Source: Euborellia annulipes (taxonomy: Eukaryota; Arthropoda; Insecta; Dermaptera; Anisolabididae). From it: a DNA stretch of 64,000 nucleotides. The translations under genes were made by a program, and so were the position numbers. The notes below the pieces were generated by a model, which did no database searches, had not been told where the DNA came from, and was given only the letters and a program-made list of their open reading frames with translations. The DNA lies in NCBI GenBank assembly GCA_023213315.1, contig JAKCPI010010606.1:186001-250000 (forward strand), written 5' to 3'. Within the stretch, counting starts at the first letter, position 1, and every line of letters starts with the position of its first letter. Below, one piece after another: positions 23,417-34,919 of the stretch.

Positions 23417-23701
23417 TTCAACTCAGAATATAATTTAATATGAATATTATTTAAATAGACGTAAAGCCCACCAAAGGCGCCAGGAGCTGCGCCCGCTGGA
23501 ACCTCTTGCTTCGGCCTACGGTAGATAGAAGGAAATAAAGAGATAGAGGTGGGCGTGGTCTCGCCAAGACTTCGGCTAATTTCGCCTTCCTCCGCTGTCG
23601 CTCGGGCGCTGTGAACGCATTTTTGTTAGGAACTAATTTTTTTTACGTTACATTTTCTCCCAATTCACCCTACGTAAGCCGTGTTAAAGAACTTCGTTCC
23701 A
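23417..23701 (-). mobile_element. MITE of the GGAACGAAGTTC family
   Basis: Reverse-oriented copy of the family at 15884 and 35224. The right end is AGAACTTCGTTCC and the interior has GCGCCCGAGCGACAGCGG on the minus strand. The left end is truncated after CTTCAACTCAGAAT. Confidence 0.65.
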
Positions 23702-23854
23702 AAAATCATTATTGAGAAAAAAAAAAAATTCATTCCGTTAGAACATCCTCAGAGCTCAAAATACTTTATATTAATTTTATAATTGAAAGTGTGATCCTAT
23801 ATTTATTTAGATAGACATAAAACACTAACGTCCGTGGAACAGAATAAAAATTAA

Positions 23855-24125
23855 AAATCTGCTGGTCGCACAGCACATAATTTTCTCTTACCTTCGATAA
23901 TTGAATGTTATGTTCTGTGCTTGTCTCACCAGATTTTTTTGTGTCGACATATATATAGTTTCCGGCAGTACATTAGAATTCAAAATTATTACGCTGAACC
24001 TTTTTGGACTCAGGGGATCTCAAAACGTGTATTTCGATCAAAATATGGACATCGAACTTTAGGTATGAATCCAATCTTTGTTCTATATAATGGCAAGAGA
24101 AAATAAAAATCTGTGATTTTTTAGG
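23855..24125 (-). mobile_element. Internally deleted family A copy
   Basis: The complete CTGGTCGCACAGC hairpin and the CATATATATAGTTTCC segment join directly to the opposite end (GGACTCAGGGGATCTC to AATCCAATC), leaving out the middle of the element. Both terminal regions survive. Confidence 0.65.
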
Positions 24126-24319
24126 AAATAGGAAATGAAAAAAAAGATTGAAAAACACCGCTCTATGGGAAATTAAGAATTCTTTCAATTCTAAAACAAT
24201 TTTCTAAAAAAAAATCTATTAGATTATTCAATTAAAAGGAATAAATAAAATAACCGTTCCGCTTCTTTCGTATATTTATTTCATACTGTTATTTCAAATA
24301 AAGTTTTTTTTTTTTAAGG

Positions 24320-24720
24320 TGTGGGTTTTTCGTGTTGGCTTGATTAAAAAAAGAGTTTGTTGGAAATGAATTGGAGATCCATGTTGGGATGTTGGGACAA
24401 CGTGCAACATTGATAGCCGACGTGATTCCATCTGATTGCTAGGGAACAATAAACGTCCATCATGATCAAATATTCAAGTTGGTTTTCGTATATTTAACAG
24501 CTTAGTCCGGGTTTTACAAGTCAGGAAAAACTTGGCATTCACCCTACCCTCTCTCTCTACCACCTTTACACCTCTTTATTATTCAAACAAACAGCCAACC
24601 ATCCATGTTTGATGGATAGCCTGTTGGATCGACCAAGAACATACGCACTCTTACTAACCTTCTAACCATTACAATTAATTGGCTATTAAGTGTTTTTTTT
24701 AAGACATCGACATTCCGAAT
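24320..24720. other. Candidate conserved noncoding element
   Basis: This non-repetitive, less AT-rich island contains several short homeodomain and Sox-like words (TTGATTAAAA, GAACAATAAACG). No frame or repeat partner was found. Function is inferred only from composition. Confidence 0.3.
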
Positions 24721-24843
24721 GTCTCACTGTTCATTTGAGATTGTATCTATATTTTTGATTTTTCTCAGATATCAATGAAAATTTATAGAATTGTAGAAAT
24801 TTTTTACTTTCTCTACCTATATATACAAGTATATGTAAATATA

Positions 24844-25060
24844 GGGGAGAGGGCGGGACATTGGGACACGAGGCACATTGGGACATTCGAATTTTAGCTC
24901 TACTAAATATAAAGTTTGAGTTGTACTCTTTGACCGTTAGGGTGCATTAAGTACCCATTTTATTAAAAAAACATTTTCTATAATAAAATGGGCACATTTA
25001 GTAGAGCTAAAATTCGAATGTCCCAATGTGCCTCGTGTCCCAATGTCCCGCCCTCTCCCC
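24844..25060. mobile_element. MITE with perfect 60+-bp TIR in a TA target
   Basis: The ends are GGGGAGAGGGCGGGACATTG and its exact complement. The inverted repeat runs on through GGGACACGAGGCACATTGGG to TTTAGCTCTACTAAAT. An inner ACCCATTTTATT / AATAAAATGGG hairpin fills the centre. TA flanks both sides (24842-24843, 25061-25062), consistent with a Tc1/mariner-type target. The near-perfect arms imply a young insertion. Confidence 0.75.
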
Positions 25061-25550
25061 TATATAGAGAAAGTATTGGATTCATGTCTAAAGTTCGATG
25101 TCTAGATTTTAGATGACGTTTTGACCTTAGTTCAAAGAAGTAGGTTCCACTGTCTGTTTCTGTGAACAAAATATCTCAAGCTAGGTAGTATTCAAGTTCG
25201 GTACCCCCATTGGACTTAACAAGAAGCTTTAGAACAAAAAGTACTAGTACTTTACAAATGTACTTTTTCAGTTTTTTCTCAAAATTGACTCTAACGATTT
25301 TGATTAAAATTCATAAATCAATTATATTTTATTATCTCTTTAAAATGTATATTCTCATTTCGCCTTCATAATTGTTTGGAGGCCACTTTACTCTTGTACT
25401 TCATAAGAATGAACAAATAGTTACATTTTTACAAATTTTAATATATTGACTGAAACTAAATATATGTCATCACAAAAAATCTGGTTGAAACAGGACAAAA
25501 GAATTGGCAGCCAATATGTGACCTCTATATTAAATAAAAAACTCTCAGTG

Positions 25551-25594
25551 TTGAGACGTTTCGACTTTATTCTACTAATGCCATCATCAGTCAA
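25551..25594 (-). ncRNA. Hammerhead ribozyme motif, consensus core
   Basis: Minus strand: helix I UUGA/UCAA (perfect 4 bp), CUGAUGA exactly, spacer U, helix II GGC/GUC with a long loop, GAAA, 2-nt helix III CG, and UC at the expected cleavage dinucleotide. All conserved core positions are present. Helix III is too short to form within one molecule, so activity would need a dimer, as known for minimal type I hammerheads in Penelope-like elements. Confidence 0.7.
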
Positions 25595-26027
25595 TTAGAA
25601 AGCTGGAAAGTCATACATTAATTTATATTTAAGTTGTTAATCACAAATACAAATAAAAAAAAACATATTACATTTTTATGAAAAAATATTATTTTATATA
25701 TAATTTTTTTAAACTCTCAATAATAAACCAATATATAAATAAAAATTTATTCTCGACTTCTCAGCCAGTGAACTTATAATAGAGGTCATTGATATTATTT
25801 GTAAATTAATAAAACATTTTATCAGCTTAAGCGAATACACACGTATTGAAGTACTGGAAGCATACAAAAAGACATTATTTATATACCATATAATGATATA
25901 AAAAATATTTGAATATAACAACTCTATACATTAATACTGTAAGATTTTATTTTTCTTATATCTTATATAAAATATTTTATTTGTATTTGTGATTAATTAA
26001 TTATTGTATGACTTTCCAACTTTCTAA

Positions 26028-26077
26028 TTGACCGATGATGGTAGATTAGTAAATAGAATAAAGCCGAAACGTCCCAA
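26028..26077 (+). ncRNA. Hammerhead-ribozyme-like motif
   Basis: Right-arm partner of 25551-25594: TTGA, CCGATGA (one core change), T, GGT / GCC, GAAA, CG, TC, CCAA. Helix I keeps three pairs. Confidence 0.6.
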
Positions 26078-26849
26078 CACTTTATTTAATATAGAGACTC
26101 ACATATTGGCTGCCAACTACTTTGTCCTGTATCAACAGTCAATTTAATCTTATATCTACAAAAAATCTGATATGACAGGAACAGAACACAGCTTTCAATT
26201 ACCGAAGAGAAAGTTGTGCGATCAGTCACACCAGATTTAAAAAATGGATTTACAATGTTTTTCCATAAAGTAACCGAGTCTCAGAAATGTATAATGGGTT
26301 TTTTTAGATGTATAATTTCTACCTTGCCTCCAAGTAAATCTTATGCAGTCTCCAAAAAAAAAATAAACATTTCTCCATTCTAAAGGCAATCTCACCTTCA
26401 TTTTTATTATCCCTTGCCTTAATTTGAATTTTTGTTTGATATTCAAAATATATAATTGAAAACATTTGGGATTGTAAAATTTTATTGTCTATAAATCATT
26501 TAAATAAGCGACAGAGACTAAATCTTGATACAATATATTATTAAGAACAAAAGTATGAATGAAACGTGCAAGAGTGCATTTCCAAAGCAATGATTTTAAG
26601 CAAGAGAGTCAACAGAAAAGGCAACATACAAAAGGGCAGAAAGGGTCTTTTGTTCACTCCTTCGTCAAGTCAACCCTGAAATTGCTTAATACCCTCTTGA
26701 ACCTAGAAATGTTTAATTATAATTTCATAATTACTTTTATTAAATTATTAAGGTTTATAAAGGAAACATCATTGACAGTCACACTTCAAAAATTTTTCAA
26801 TATTTATATTTGTCATTATACAAAAAAAATAGTATCTTATTGAAGTCAA

Positions 26850-27380
26850 ATTATTTTGCTTTTTGAAGATATAACTTATTGGCGTTTTTTAAATGAAATA
26901 TTTACATTTAATAAAAAATGAGAAACTTTTATTTATTCCTCCTTGGAATTACTTTTATTTATTCAGTGGTTACATATTTATTTATTTATAAAATATACAT
27001 GAAATTTGTTCATATTTTTTTTTTTTTATTGATCTAAGTTCTAAGTTTACTCTTTCAATTTTTTTTCTTGTTAGTTTAATTTGAAATGAATTGTCATATT
27101 GTTTGAATTAGTAAATTACTTACTTCTTTATTTACCATTTTTTTTATTTACTTATTCAAGCATAAATACTGAATTAGAAAAATAAAAAAAAAGACGGGAG
27201 AATGTTGAATTTTTCTAAAAATGTTCGTACAATTTAATGTTTATAAAGATATTAGTTGGAATTATTATTTTTGTCCAAAATTTGTTTTATTTATATATAT
27301 TTGTTTTATATTGAGATATTTTTATTTCTTAACTTATATTTTTTCGTGACATGATTAAGGAAAGGTGAGAGTCCTCCACA
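26850..27380. other. AT-rich noncoding stretch
   Basis: Nothing beyond homopolymer and TTTATTTA-type simple sequence is seen. Confidence 0.5.
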
Positions 27381-27393
27381 TATTCAGGTTTAT

Positions 27394-27790
27394 TCTCTAA
27401 AAAACAGACGTTAAAATTTACAAATAGGTGTTAAAAAGTAATGTAAAAACAATCAGCGTTAAAAAAATGCTATTCAAAATCACTTTCTTGCCTCAAATAG
27501 CTATTATGTAAACAAAAACTTTAAAGCCAAAGCGTTAACATTGAGTAAATTGTGTTAAAAATTAATTTCATATCTAGGGGGTGCCTTTAATATTTTAACG
27601 TCGTGTTTAAAATAAAAATGGCGTCCTTAACCTAAAAAGTAAGGTTATGATTTTGATAGCTTTGAAATAAAAGCAACATGTTAAAGTCGCTGTTAAAACT
27701 TTGTTTAGAGAATAGCATTTTTTTAACGCTGATTGTTTTTACATTACTTTTTAAATTTTAACGCCTGTTTTTTAAGTTTAAACTTTGTTA
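27394..27790. mobile_element. MITE family B (CTATTCTCTAAA ends)
   Basis: It begins TTCAGGTTTATTCTCTAAAA, reads CAGACGTTAAAATTTA, and returns through GAGAATAGCATTTTTTTAAC and TTTTAACGCCTG. Internal landmarks such as CAATCAGCGTTAAAAAAATG appear on both arms. Other copies are at 52370-52798 and 58660-58974. Noncoding. Confidence 0.65.
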
Positions 27791-27849
27791 AAATAAAACG
27801 TGATAAAGGAAAAAAATCGTATTTATTAAAGATTATGTTTCTGGTACAC

Positions 27850-28430
27850 GAATTTTGACTGCATAAGACAAATGCCAAAGGGCGTTATCACCGTCAGTGC
27901 TAGGCATACAATTACTCTCCCCACCACTTGGTTTAATCACTAGTCTTCTCTTTCAAGGATAATCGGTTTAAGTCTCTGGACTGAGGCTCTCGTTAAGTTG
28001 ATAAATAAATAGCCCACGGACCTAAGGGCTGGTCGGTAAATATTACCCAGCCATTTGTAATTATTAACACGGCCCTTTCTGTGTTCAGACACGAATGGCC
28101 AATAATAAAAACCTCCCCCCGACCACCATTGGATGTTTTTATCAGTCGAATTAAAAGTGAAACTTTCCACTTAGGGAGGGAGGCGAATGTGAAAAGCCCT
28201 TTGTCCTCACATTTCTCTTTTTCCTTTACTGGCAATTTGTGTAATTATGCCAAATAGGGAAAGGGTCTGTTTTGCTTCTCTTTTAGACGATCACCTCCCA
28301 CCACCCCTCGGAGGTGCAAATAATTTGTTTGAACTATATCTTAATAGTTATTAATGAACATAGATTAAATTAACTTTGAACTATTATCCGCCTTTCCAAA
28401 TTCACCCAATCAAAATAAACTATTTCAGCA
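27850..28430. other. Candidate conserved noncoding element
   Basis: This is one of the largest repeat-free, less AT-rich islands. It contains TAATTATTAACACGG and GATAATCGGTTTAAG. No supported exon was found. Enhancer-like function is an inference. Confidence 0.35.
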
Positions 28431-28545
28431 GCCCTGCAATACGTCTCTTTGAGTGTAAATATTTTTATAATATCAAGAGAGGGAGGGGTAATATAAGTAT
28501 GTTAATGTAACTACAAACATCGAATACATTTATTTTATTTGCTCT

Positions 28546-28613
28546 TGCGCCGTAGCGTAGAATTTAAGCATTCTCTTCTTGTGCTTTTCGTCGGGGGTTC
28601 TATTCCAGCGAGA
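28546..28613 (+). mobile_element. tRNA-like SINE head
   Basis: An A-box-like GCCGTAGCGTAGAAT and a B-box-like GGGGTTCTATTCCAG are about 40 bp apart, followed by AGCGAGAAAACTTTA as in other SINE bodies. The body is lost. Confidence 0.5.
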
Positions 28614-29199
28614 AAACTTTATTTGATTTGAAACAGGACAAGAATATCTTTCAATTTGATGTATAAGTGGTCACTTATCTTTGTTTGAAAGATCTCATTA
28701 AAAAACAATAAAACTCCAAATTTTAAAATTTGATATAATTTGTTGTTGGTAGAGACTTTTTGGCATAGCAGCGCTATTGATGAGTTTCGGTTTATATAAG
28801 CCATCTTCAAGACATCAGCTCTAGAATATTTCAAAATTTGATATTAGTCATAATTATAATAAAATGTTTAGATGTGAAATTTTTAATTACCTGAATATAC
28901 AATAAAATGTTTATATTTTTGGCAAAAACTTTTTTGGATATAACAAAACTCCATCTCATCACTGATAAACACTTTTTATTTTTATTTAATATATTCATCA
29001 AATGCAAACACTAAGGATCGATTTCATATAAATGATAGAATATTTAGACTCGACCACACATAAATTTGAACTTGTGGTCTATCACGAGTCAGCGCCTGCG
29101 AACATAGAATTTCTCATCTAGGAATCTTCTTAAATTTTCACTAACAAATAAAATGATTTATATATATATTTATTTATATTTCAGTTCAAATTTAAGTCT

Positions 29200-29830
29200 G
29201 AAGAGAAGAGAACAAGAGAAATTAATTAACCGGAAACGTCAACGCGTCATAGGGTTAACAGGTGTTCTGACATTATCCCACTTAATCACAAATTTTAATT
29301 AACACCAGCAAGCCAAACTGTGTGCATTTTAATGTCAGAATCCCCAAACTAACGATGCATGATTTATATTTTATATTATTAATTATTAAATAACATTGGA
29401 AGCTACCGAAACGTGACACGAGTAGAAAATAATTTAAGTCAAGGTCCTCCGCGGTTTGTTAATGATTATTTATTTATATTAATTAAAAGCTTTATTACGG
29501 ATTGAAGCCAGAATCATTTCTGACGACGATAAATAAATATTGATTGATATGAAGATATAAGTTAGAAGATAAAAGAGAAGCAAGAGAAAATTTAATAATA
29601 GATTCTCTAATTCAGTTGCTTGTTTGCGTTGGTGGTGAAACAATAATGTTGAAGTGACTCAGTTAGTAGAAAGGGAGGGGGGATAAATAACAAACAGGGC
29701 GCTAAGATGTTCTATTTAATTAAAATTAGTTTAATTAATTATAACAACTTTATAATATTTAATCAAGGCTGATCGGTGAAGTTGGAAGCTTCAGGCACAA
29801 ACTGATGGGGGATATGCCGTCTCCAATTTC
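29200..29830. other. Less AT-rich noncoding island(s)
   Basis: Two patches (29220-29370 and about 29620-29830) hold CGTCAACGCGTCATAGGG, AATTTTAATTAACACC and CGATGCATGATT. No frame and no repeat partner is visible. Possible conserved noncoding sequence. Confidence 0.3.
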
Positions 29831-30083
29831 TCTTCTCTATTCAACTAAGTAACCCCGATTGAAAATACGAGTTTATATAGCCTACTGGGGATATATCTAT
29901 CTTTGTCCCTTTGGATTGAATCCCTTCACTTTCTCTTCATTTATCATTTAGAAGTTAAAATCATATTATTATTTTATATATTTGGTAGAGCTTCCGGGCT
30001 CTTCCAGACCGAAAGATAATATCGAATCTTCTGTGTATAAAAATGTATTCTACTCAAGCAACTTAAATATTCTAATAACACAT

Positions 30084-30230
30084 CGATACAGTGCTGCTGA
30101 TACCAAATGTCATGGGTTCGCATCCTGTCTCCTGTAAAAAATGTATTTCAATTGAACTGTCTACCAATCCATAGAAATAAATAGAGACGTGGTCTAAATG
30201 GTCTTCGTTGCCGAAAAAGACCTTAAATAA
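30084..30230 (+). mobile_element. tRNA-derived SINE
   Basis: The B box GGGTTCGCATCCTG is near perfect. The body contains CTGTCTACCAATCC and ends GTTGCCGAAAAAGACCTTAA. Same family as 14717-14870. Confidence 0.75.
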
Positions 30231-30824
30231 CATTTATATAAATAAATATGTCCCGGACTAACCAGCAAAGGCGCCTCTAATATCATTTTTGAGGCCGGTT
30301 GCTTCACTTTTAGTCAACTAGCAAATTTTTCCGACCGATAGCAAATCATCGATATAGTAAACACGAACACGCTTAATCTTCGAGTTTAAAATAAGAAAAA
30401 GAAAAAATGAGTTTTTTCACATATAATTAGCTATCTGTTCTGATGTTTTTATATTAAGACATGGATTTCGAGTACCGAGAATGCTGAAGGAAGAGGGGGA
30501 TTTGTAATTAGTAAAGAATTTATAAAATTCATTAGCGATTATTTTAACAAATAATGGAGCTTGGTGTTTTTTTGTTTTTTTTTCAATAAATGATATAATA
30601 TTCAATAATATGAGATTTTTAATTTATTTGTAAAAAAAAGTTATAAAATCAAGATATAACTTATTTCATTTTTAATCAAATGTAATGAAATCGGCCATCA
30701 GGTTTTGAATTGCCTAGGTAGGAAAGATTTTTATGATCCTCCTCATCCAATCTGATTCAAAATTAAACCAACTGATGGATAACAGGACTGGGAATTTTTT
30801 TTTAAGTCTCTTTTTGCGATTAAA

Positions 30825-31115
30825 TTAGCTACATCCAGATTCAGTTGAGGTGAAGAGGAGAGGCTGGACCGTAAATCAAGATTGTTCTTAAGCAGAAGTC
30901 TACAAGGGGAGGAAGGAGTGACTGAAATCGGCGATCTTCAGCCTGTAGGCCAGCACTAAATGATACATGACCTGAGGTACTATCGGCGACACCCGTCACT
31001 AGTGATAGCCTAGTGATAGATAGCTGAGATTCATTCCAGGCCATTGATCACATTGACGAGGGGACTAAGGGAGGTTGATATCCCTAAACTTCTCCCTCCC
31101 CTCTATTCTTTTAGG
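30825..31115. other. Less AT-rich unassigned segment
   Basis: It contains ACAAGGGGAGG (30893), which slightly resembles the CAAGGRGAGT foldback terminus, and CACTAGTGATAGCC repeats. No second end was found. Confidence 0.25.
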
Positions 31116-31257
31116 CACTGATTATGATTCAATGATATTATTGCTAAGTTTGCATTAATCTATTCTCTATTATTCTATTATCATAGTGAATAAAAGATTA
31201 GAATTTTTTTTTTTATTAACGCTTTTGGGATTTGTATTATTATTATTATTATTATTA

Positions 31258-31980
31258 TTAGAGTTTTTAATTATAGACCACATTTGTTATTAATTATTTA
31301 TTAAAAATACAACTGTTTATTCTGCACTCGTTTTCAAGTACTGTGCATTAGCTCCGACTCAAGTGAACTAACATCTAAGGGACCGTTACGTGCATTTTAT
31401 ATGCAAGGACCTCAGCGCCACCTACGGTCATTCACGTGAAGTTAGACACACACATCAGCGCCATCTACAATCATTCCCATGAAAGACACAATCATTAAAG
31501 CAAGTTTTTACATAAAAAGCATGACGTTCAAAGGCGTCCGCAGGATTTTTTGCAGGGGGGGGGGCAAGTCACTTCCAGATAAGTTAAAAAAACGTATTTT
31601 GATATTAATAATGTTATACATCTCTTAGTATTTAAAGCTTTCTCACCGCGGCAAGGTGGATGTATAGTGTGAAAGGTTTTTTTGTATTTTTTTTTATTTT
31701 ATACATTTTTTTGTATCATTTTAATTTTTCAGGGGGGGGGGCAAGTGCCTGGTTGCCCCCCCCTGCGGACGCCCATGATGACGTTACAATAAGTTTTTTG
31801 AATTTGATTTTTTAACAAAGATGGTACATAACACAATAATCAAACCTTAATATATACTTAACATTTTTCTCATTCCACATTTTATTAAGCAGAATAAGCA
31901 GTCGATACGTTGCACATTATTTATATTTTTAATAAATAATTAATACCAATGTTGTCTATAATTAAAAACTCCTAATTAAC
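31258..31980. mobile_element. Inverted-pair hammerhead element, decayed, with nested hAT MITE
   Basis: Both ends carry the family sequence (AATTATAGACCACATTTG and GTCTATAATTAAAAACTCC). The left motif has lost its GAAA side. The right one (31887-31915) reads GCAGAATAAGCAGTCGATAC, with GATA where GAAA is expected. A hAT MITE sits inside at 31529-31777. Confidence 0.6.
31529..31777. mobile_element. hAT-type MITE with perfect 8-bp target duplication
   Basis: The ends are CAAAGGCGTCCGCAGG and CCTGCGGACGCCCATG (14 of 16 paired). ATGACGTT flanks both sides exactly (31521-31528 and 31778-31785). The element is 249 bp and non-autonomous, with G-run subterminal segments repeated in direct orientation. 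Confidence 0.85.
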
Positions 31981-32439
31981 AATTTTCTTTAAGCCTTATT
32001 TGGTCTGTGTGAAAATTAAAAAAAAATAAGTACCAATTTGCTATTTCTAGTTGATGTAATCAATTATTTCTCGTTTTTCACACTCGCGAATAACATATTC
32101 CTTAACATTCAGGTTACCCCCCCCTCCCCCTTTTGGCATGTTTCTGACTTAATTTATAATTTCAAATCCATTTAGCCAACGGTGGGGGAGAGCTTTTGTT
32201 TTCTAAAGCTAAGAAGGAAAGCTTTTGCAAATTCTCGAAATTACTGCAAAATTCTGAATTTCATTTGTGCCGGAATGACGTCAAGTTATATACGCATAGG
32301 GCGATACGCGTCGTTAACAAAAAGCAACGAGAGTTATTGTCTTCCTTTTCTTTTTCCTTCTCCACCCTTTTCTTCCCTTATATTTCACCTATTTCTTTTT
32401 ACGCCATTTATTTTAGCATCTTTCTTATATTTTTTTTCC

Positions 32440-32655
32440 CTTTATTTTTCAGCGCCCATTCAAATAGCGCTTGTTGATTGCCCATCCGGCAAGGTTACCC
32501 ATCATACAATCTCTCTTATTATGGATAGCCATTGTTTTCCTCCAAATGGAATCATCCCCAAATGCCCAGTTGCGATTTCATCTACGTTAATTGGAATTCA
32601 TTTAATCGGCCCTTCCGACCCAGCTTTATTGGTACTTCAAAGCAAATGCAACTAG
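32440..32655 (+). other. Candidate conserved noncoding element
   Basis: It begins after a pyrimidine tract and CAG at about 32451 and contains balanced-composition sequence (GCCCATCCGGCAAGG, TTAATCGGCCCTTCCG). The open frame across it has no recognisable protein similarity. The splice-acceptor-like start may be chance. Confidence 0.3.
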
Positions 32656-33059
32656 TATTTGTTTATAAAACTCCAAAAAAAATAAATAAAAATCCTGAAT
32701 TTTTTATTTTATCTTATCGAGATTTAAAATTTAAAGTCTTCATTGAATAATTAATGAAAAGCTTTATCGCTAAAAAAAAAAATCAAGATCAAAGGGTGAG
32801 GTTTGTTCATCTTCTCTTTTTATTTATTTTTATAAATCAACATAAATTTGAAATTTTTTAAAATATAAAATAAAATTAATTATAAAAATACTTCCAAATA
32901 AAAAAAAAAATACATTTGAATACTCATAGTCTAAAAAAAGAAATTATTAATAAAATAACGATATTTTTTTATCAGAATAACAAACCAAGAAAGTCATTCT
33001 CCATTTTCTTTTAAACTTATTGAAACCTTACTTCGCCTTTATTATTATTTTTTTTAACT

Positions 33060-33310
33060 AAAAATAACATTTTCAAGGCTTGTTTTAATTGAGGAAGTCG
33101 ATTGAAATTCTCGAATTTATCGTAAATCCGCAGGGCTTTGTTGTAATATATCTGTCAAAATCATTTGCTGGGACACATTTGGGACATAAATTCAAATAAT
33201 CAATAGCAGAGCATCGGTGCCAGTGATAACTCGATCACCTTCAGAAAGAAATCGATTGAAGTGATTTAGAGGCTGCTGAGATAAAGACGTAGTCCCTTTC
33301 CTAATCTATT
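33060..33310. other. Less AT-rich noncoding segment
   Basis: It contains AACTCGATCACCTTC and AATCGATTGAAG. No frame is supported. Possibly conserved noncoding sequence. Confidence 0.25.
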
Positions 33311-33465
33311 ATTTTTATTCTCTCTCCATTATCTACTATTTTCTAAGATAATTAGGTTTTTTTGTATTAAATAAATAAATATAATATGAAAAGCAGGTGT
33401 TTATATTTAAATCCAAATTAATTGTGAAGTATTTATTCCCCTCACAACTTTAAGATCTTTACAAG

Positions 33466-33864
33466 TACAGCAAAATCCTTCTTAACCAGCCTGGTCTGGA
33501 CAGAGACCCTGGCCGGTTAATCCGAGGTTTCGGTGAAAAATTGTTTTTCATTCATTTTCATCACACGTTTTTGTTTTCCCAACTCGTTCATTTTTGTTTA
33601 CGAGATCTCAAACCTATAAAGTAGAAAAATAGACTGAGAAGCAAGCGAGTAAACAAACTGGGAAACTCCTCTCCCTCCTTTTACACCATTTGAACGAACA
33701 TTTTGCACAATGTTGCATCACATAGATTAATTAAAATATAAAAAAAGTAATTTATAATATATGTAATAATAAAAATAAAGTATGATAAATATGTAATTTA
33801 TAATACTAATTGGATAGGCTGGGTGATCCGAGGCCGGATAAGAGGAGGTTTACTCTACTGAATT
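33466..33864. mobile_element. Pogo/Tigger-like MITE, degenerate
   Basis: The left end CAGCAAAATCCTTCTTAACC follows TA and continues GCCGGTTAATCCGAGG. The right end read on the minus strand gives AAACCTCCTCTTATCC and GGCCTCGGATCACCC. This CAG..AACCTC..TTATCCGG pattern is typical of pogo-type TIRs. The interior is noncoding and AT-rich. Confidence 0.5.
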
Positions 33865-34919
33865 TTTTTTTTTTTTTTTTTTGAGAAGAAATATAACTTA
33901 CATATAAAGAATTTATGTTTATAGGGAAACATACAATCAAAATTTTCAAAAGTTTTTTAGAATGAAAATTAAGCAACTTTGTAGGACTAACTATTGCGGT
34001 CAACTTAGCAGACCATTTACTAACAAATAATAGTATAGGAGAGGTCTTATCTACATAATACAGAATATATACAGATAGAGAGGGGGAGGAACACCCACAT
34101 ACACAACATCACATAATCTACTTACTTAAATGGCCTGAAGGAACATCAAAACTCATTTTGATAGCATTAGTACACCTATCTGACTTCCAGTTGGTCGACA
34201 TATAATTAAAAATATTTATTTTTATAAAAAATTTTATTTTTCTTTTAATAAAAGAAAAGTCTATATTATAAGAAGAACTTTTTGCCTGGCTGGGATGTTC
34301 TCTAAATACTAATAACTAAAAAGGACTATAGTTCTAATGCAATAAAATGTTTGAAAATGCAAAAAGAAACGTGTATTTTGATATAAAAAATTTTATCCTT
34401 AACTAGGCCTATTTGTATTTTTATTTTCTACCCCTGACCGTTTTTTTTTTGTTCTTCTGTAAATTTAAATTGCTAATATTAATTTAAAAATTTGTCTATG
34501 TGTTTCAATCAATGTTAAAATTTAGAGAGTCAAATGAGTTTGAAAATTGAACAACGGATCAGCTTCCTTAATCAAGTATAGCTAACTTTGAAATTTGAAA
34601 TTCAAACAAAACAGACGATTGTAATAAATATTGCCAGAAAGAGAATCTCATACTTTGTGGTTCACTTTTTATACATAGGTAATATCTAAAATGTAGATAC
34701 AGTATATTGATACATGTATATTAATAAAAAAAAAGTGAATCTTTAAAATAAAATTATAGATTTCATATAGAGACTACTGGGGCTCATTTGAACAAAAACT
34801 CTTTAATTATAAAAAACATATTATTAAATGTAACTTTTTTCTTGAATTCCAACATCAATTAGCAATCTGTATGTAACCATACTGTATTGTATATTTAAAC
34901 AATATACGAATACTATATT

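Larger units (their letters stand above)
25493..26145. mobile_element. Inverted-pair hammerhead element nested in family A
   Basis: The left arm starts TTGAAACAGGACAAAAG and reads GGCAGCCAATATGTGA. The right arm is its complement, ending near TTTGTCCTGTATCAA. Both arms include TCTATATTAAATAAAAA-like sequence just outside the hammerhead motif. The central spacer of about 430 bp is AT-rich with no clear ORF. Confidence 0.75.
24805..26245 (+). mobile_element. Family A copy with two nested insertions
   Basis: Family A begins at the TTTACTTTCTCTACC hairpin. A TA-flanked MITE (24844-25060) sits inside that hairpin, and a hammerhead foldback (about 25493-26145) sits inside the distal CTGGTGTGAC region. 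The body between is normal (TACTAGTACTTTACAAATG, AAATGTATATTCTCATTTCG). The distal hairpin resumes at 26155-26240. Confidence 0.7.

Noticed and set aside
32182..32477. 157- and 93-codon overlapping frames
   Set aside because: They are pyrimidine-rich low-complexity translations in two frames of the same tract, with no recognisable family.
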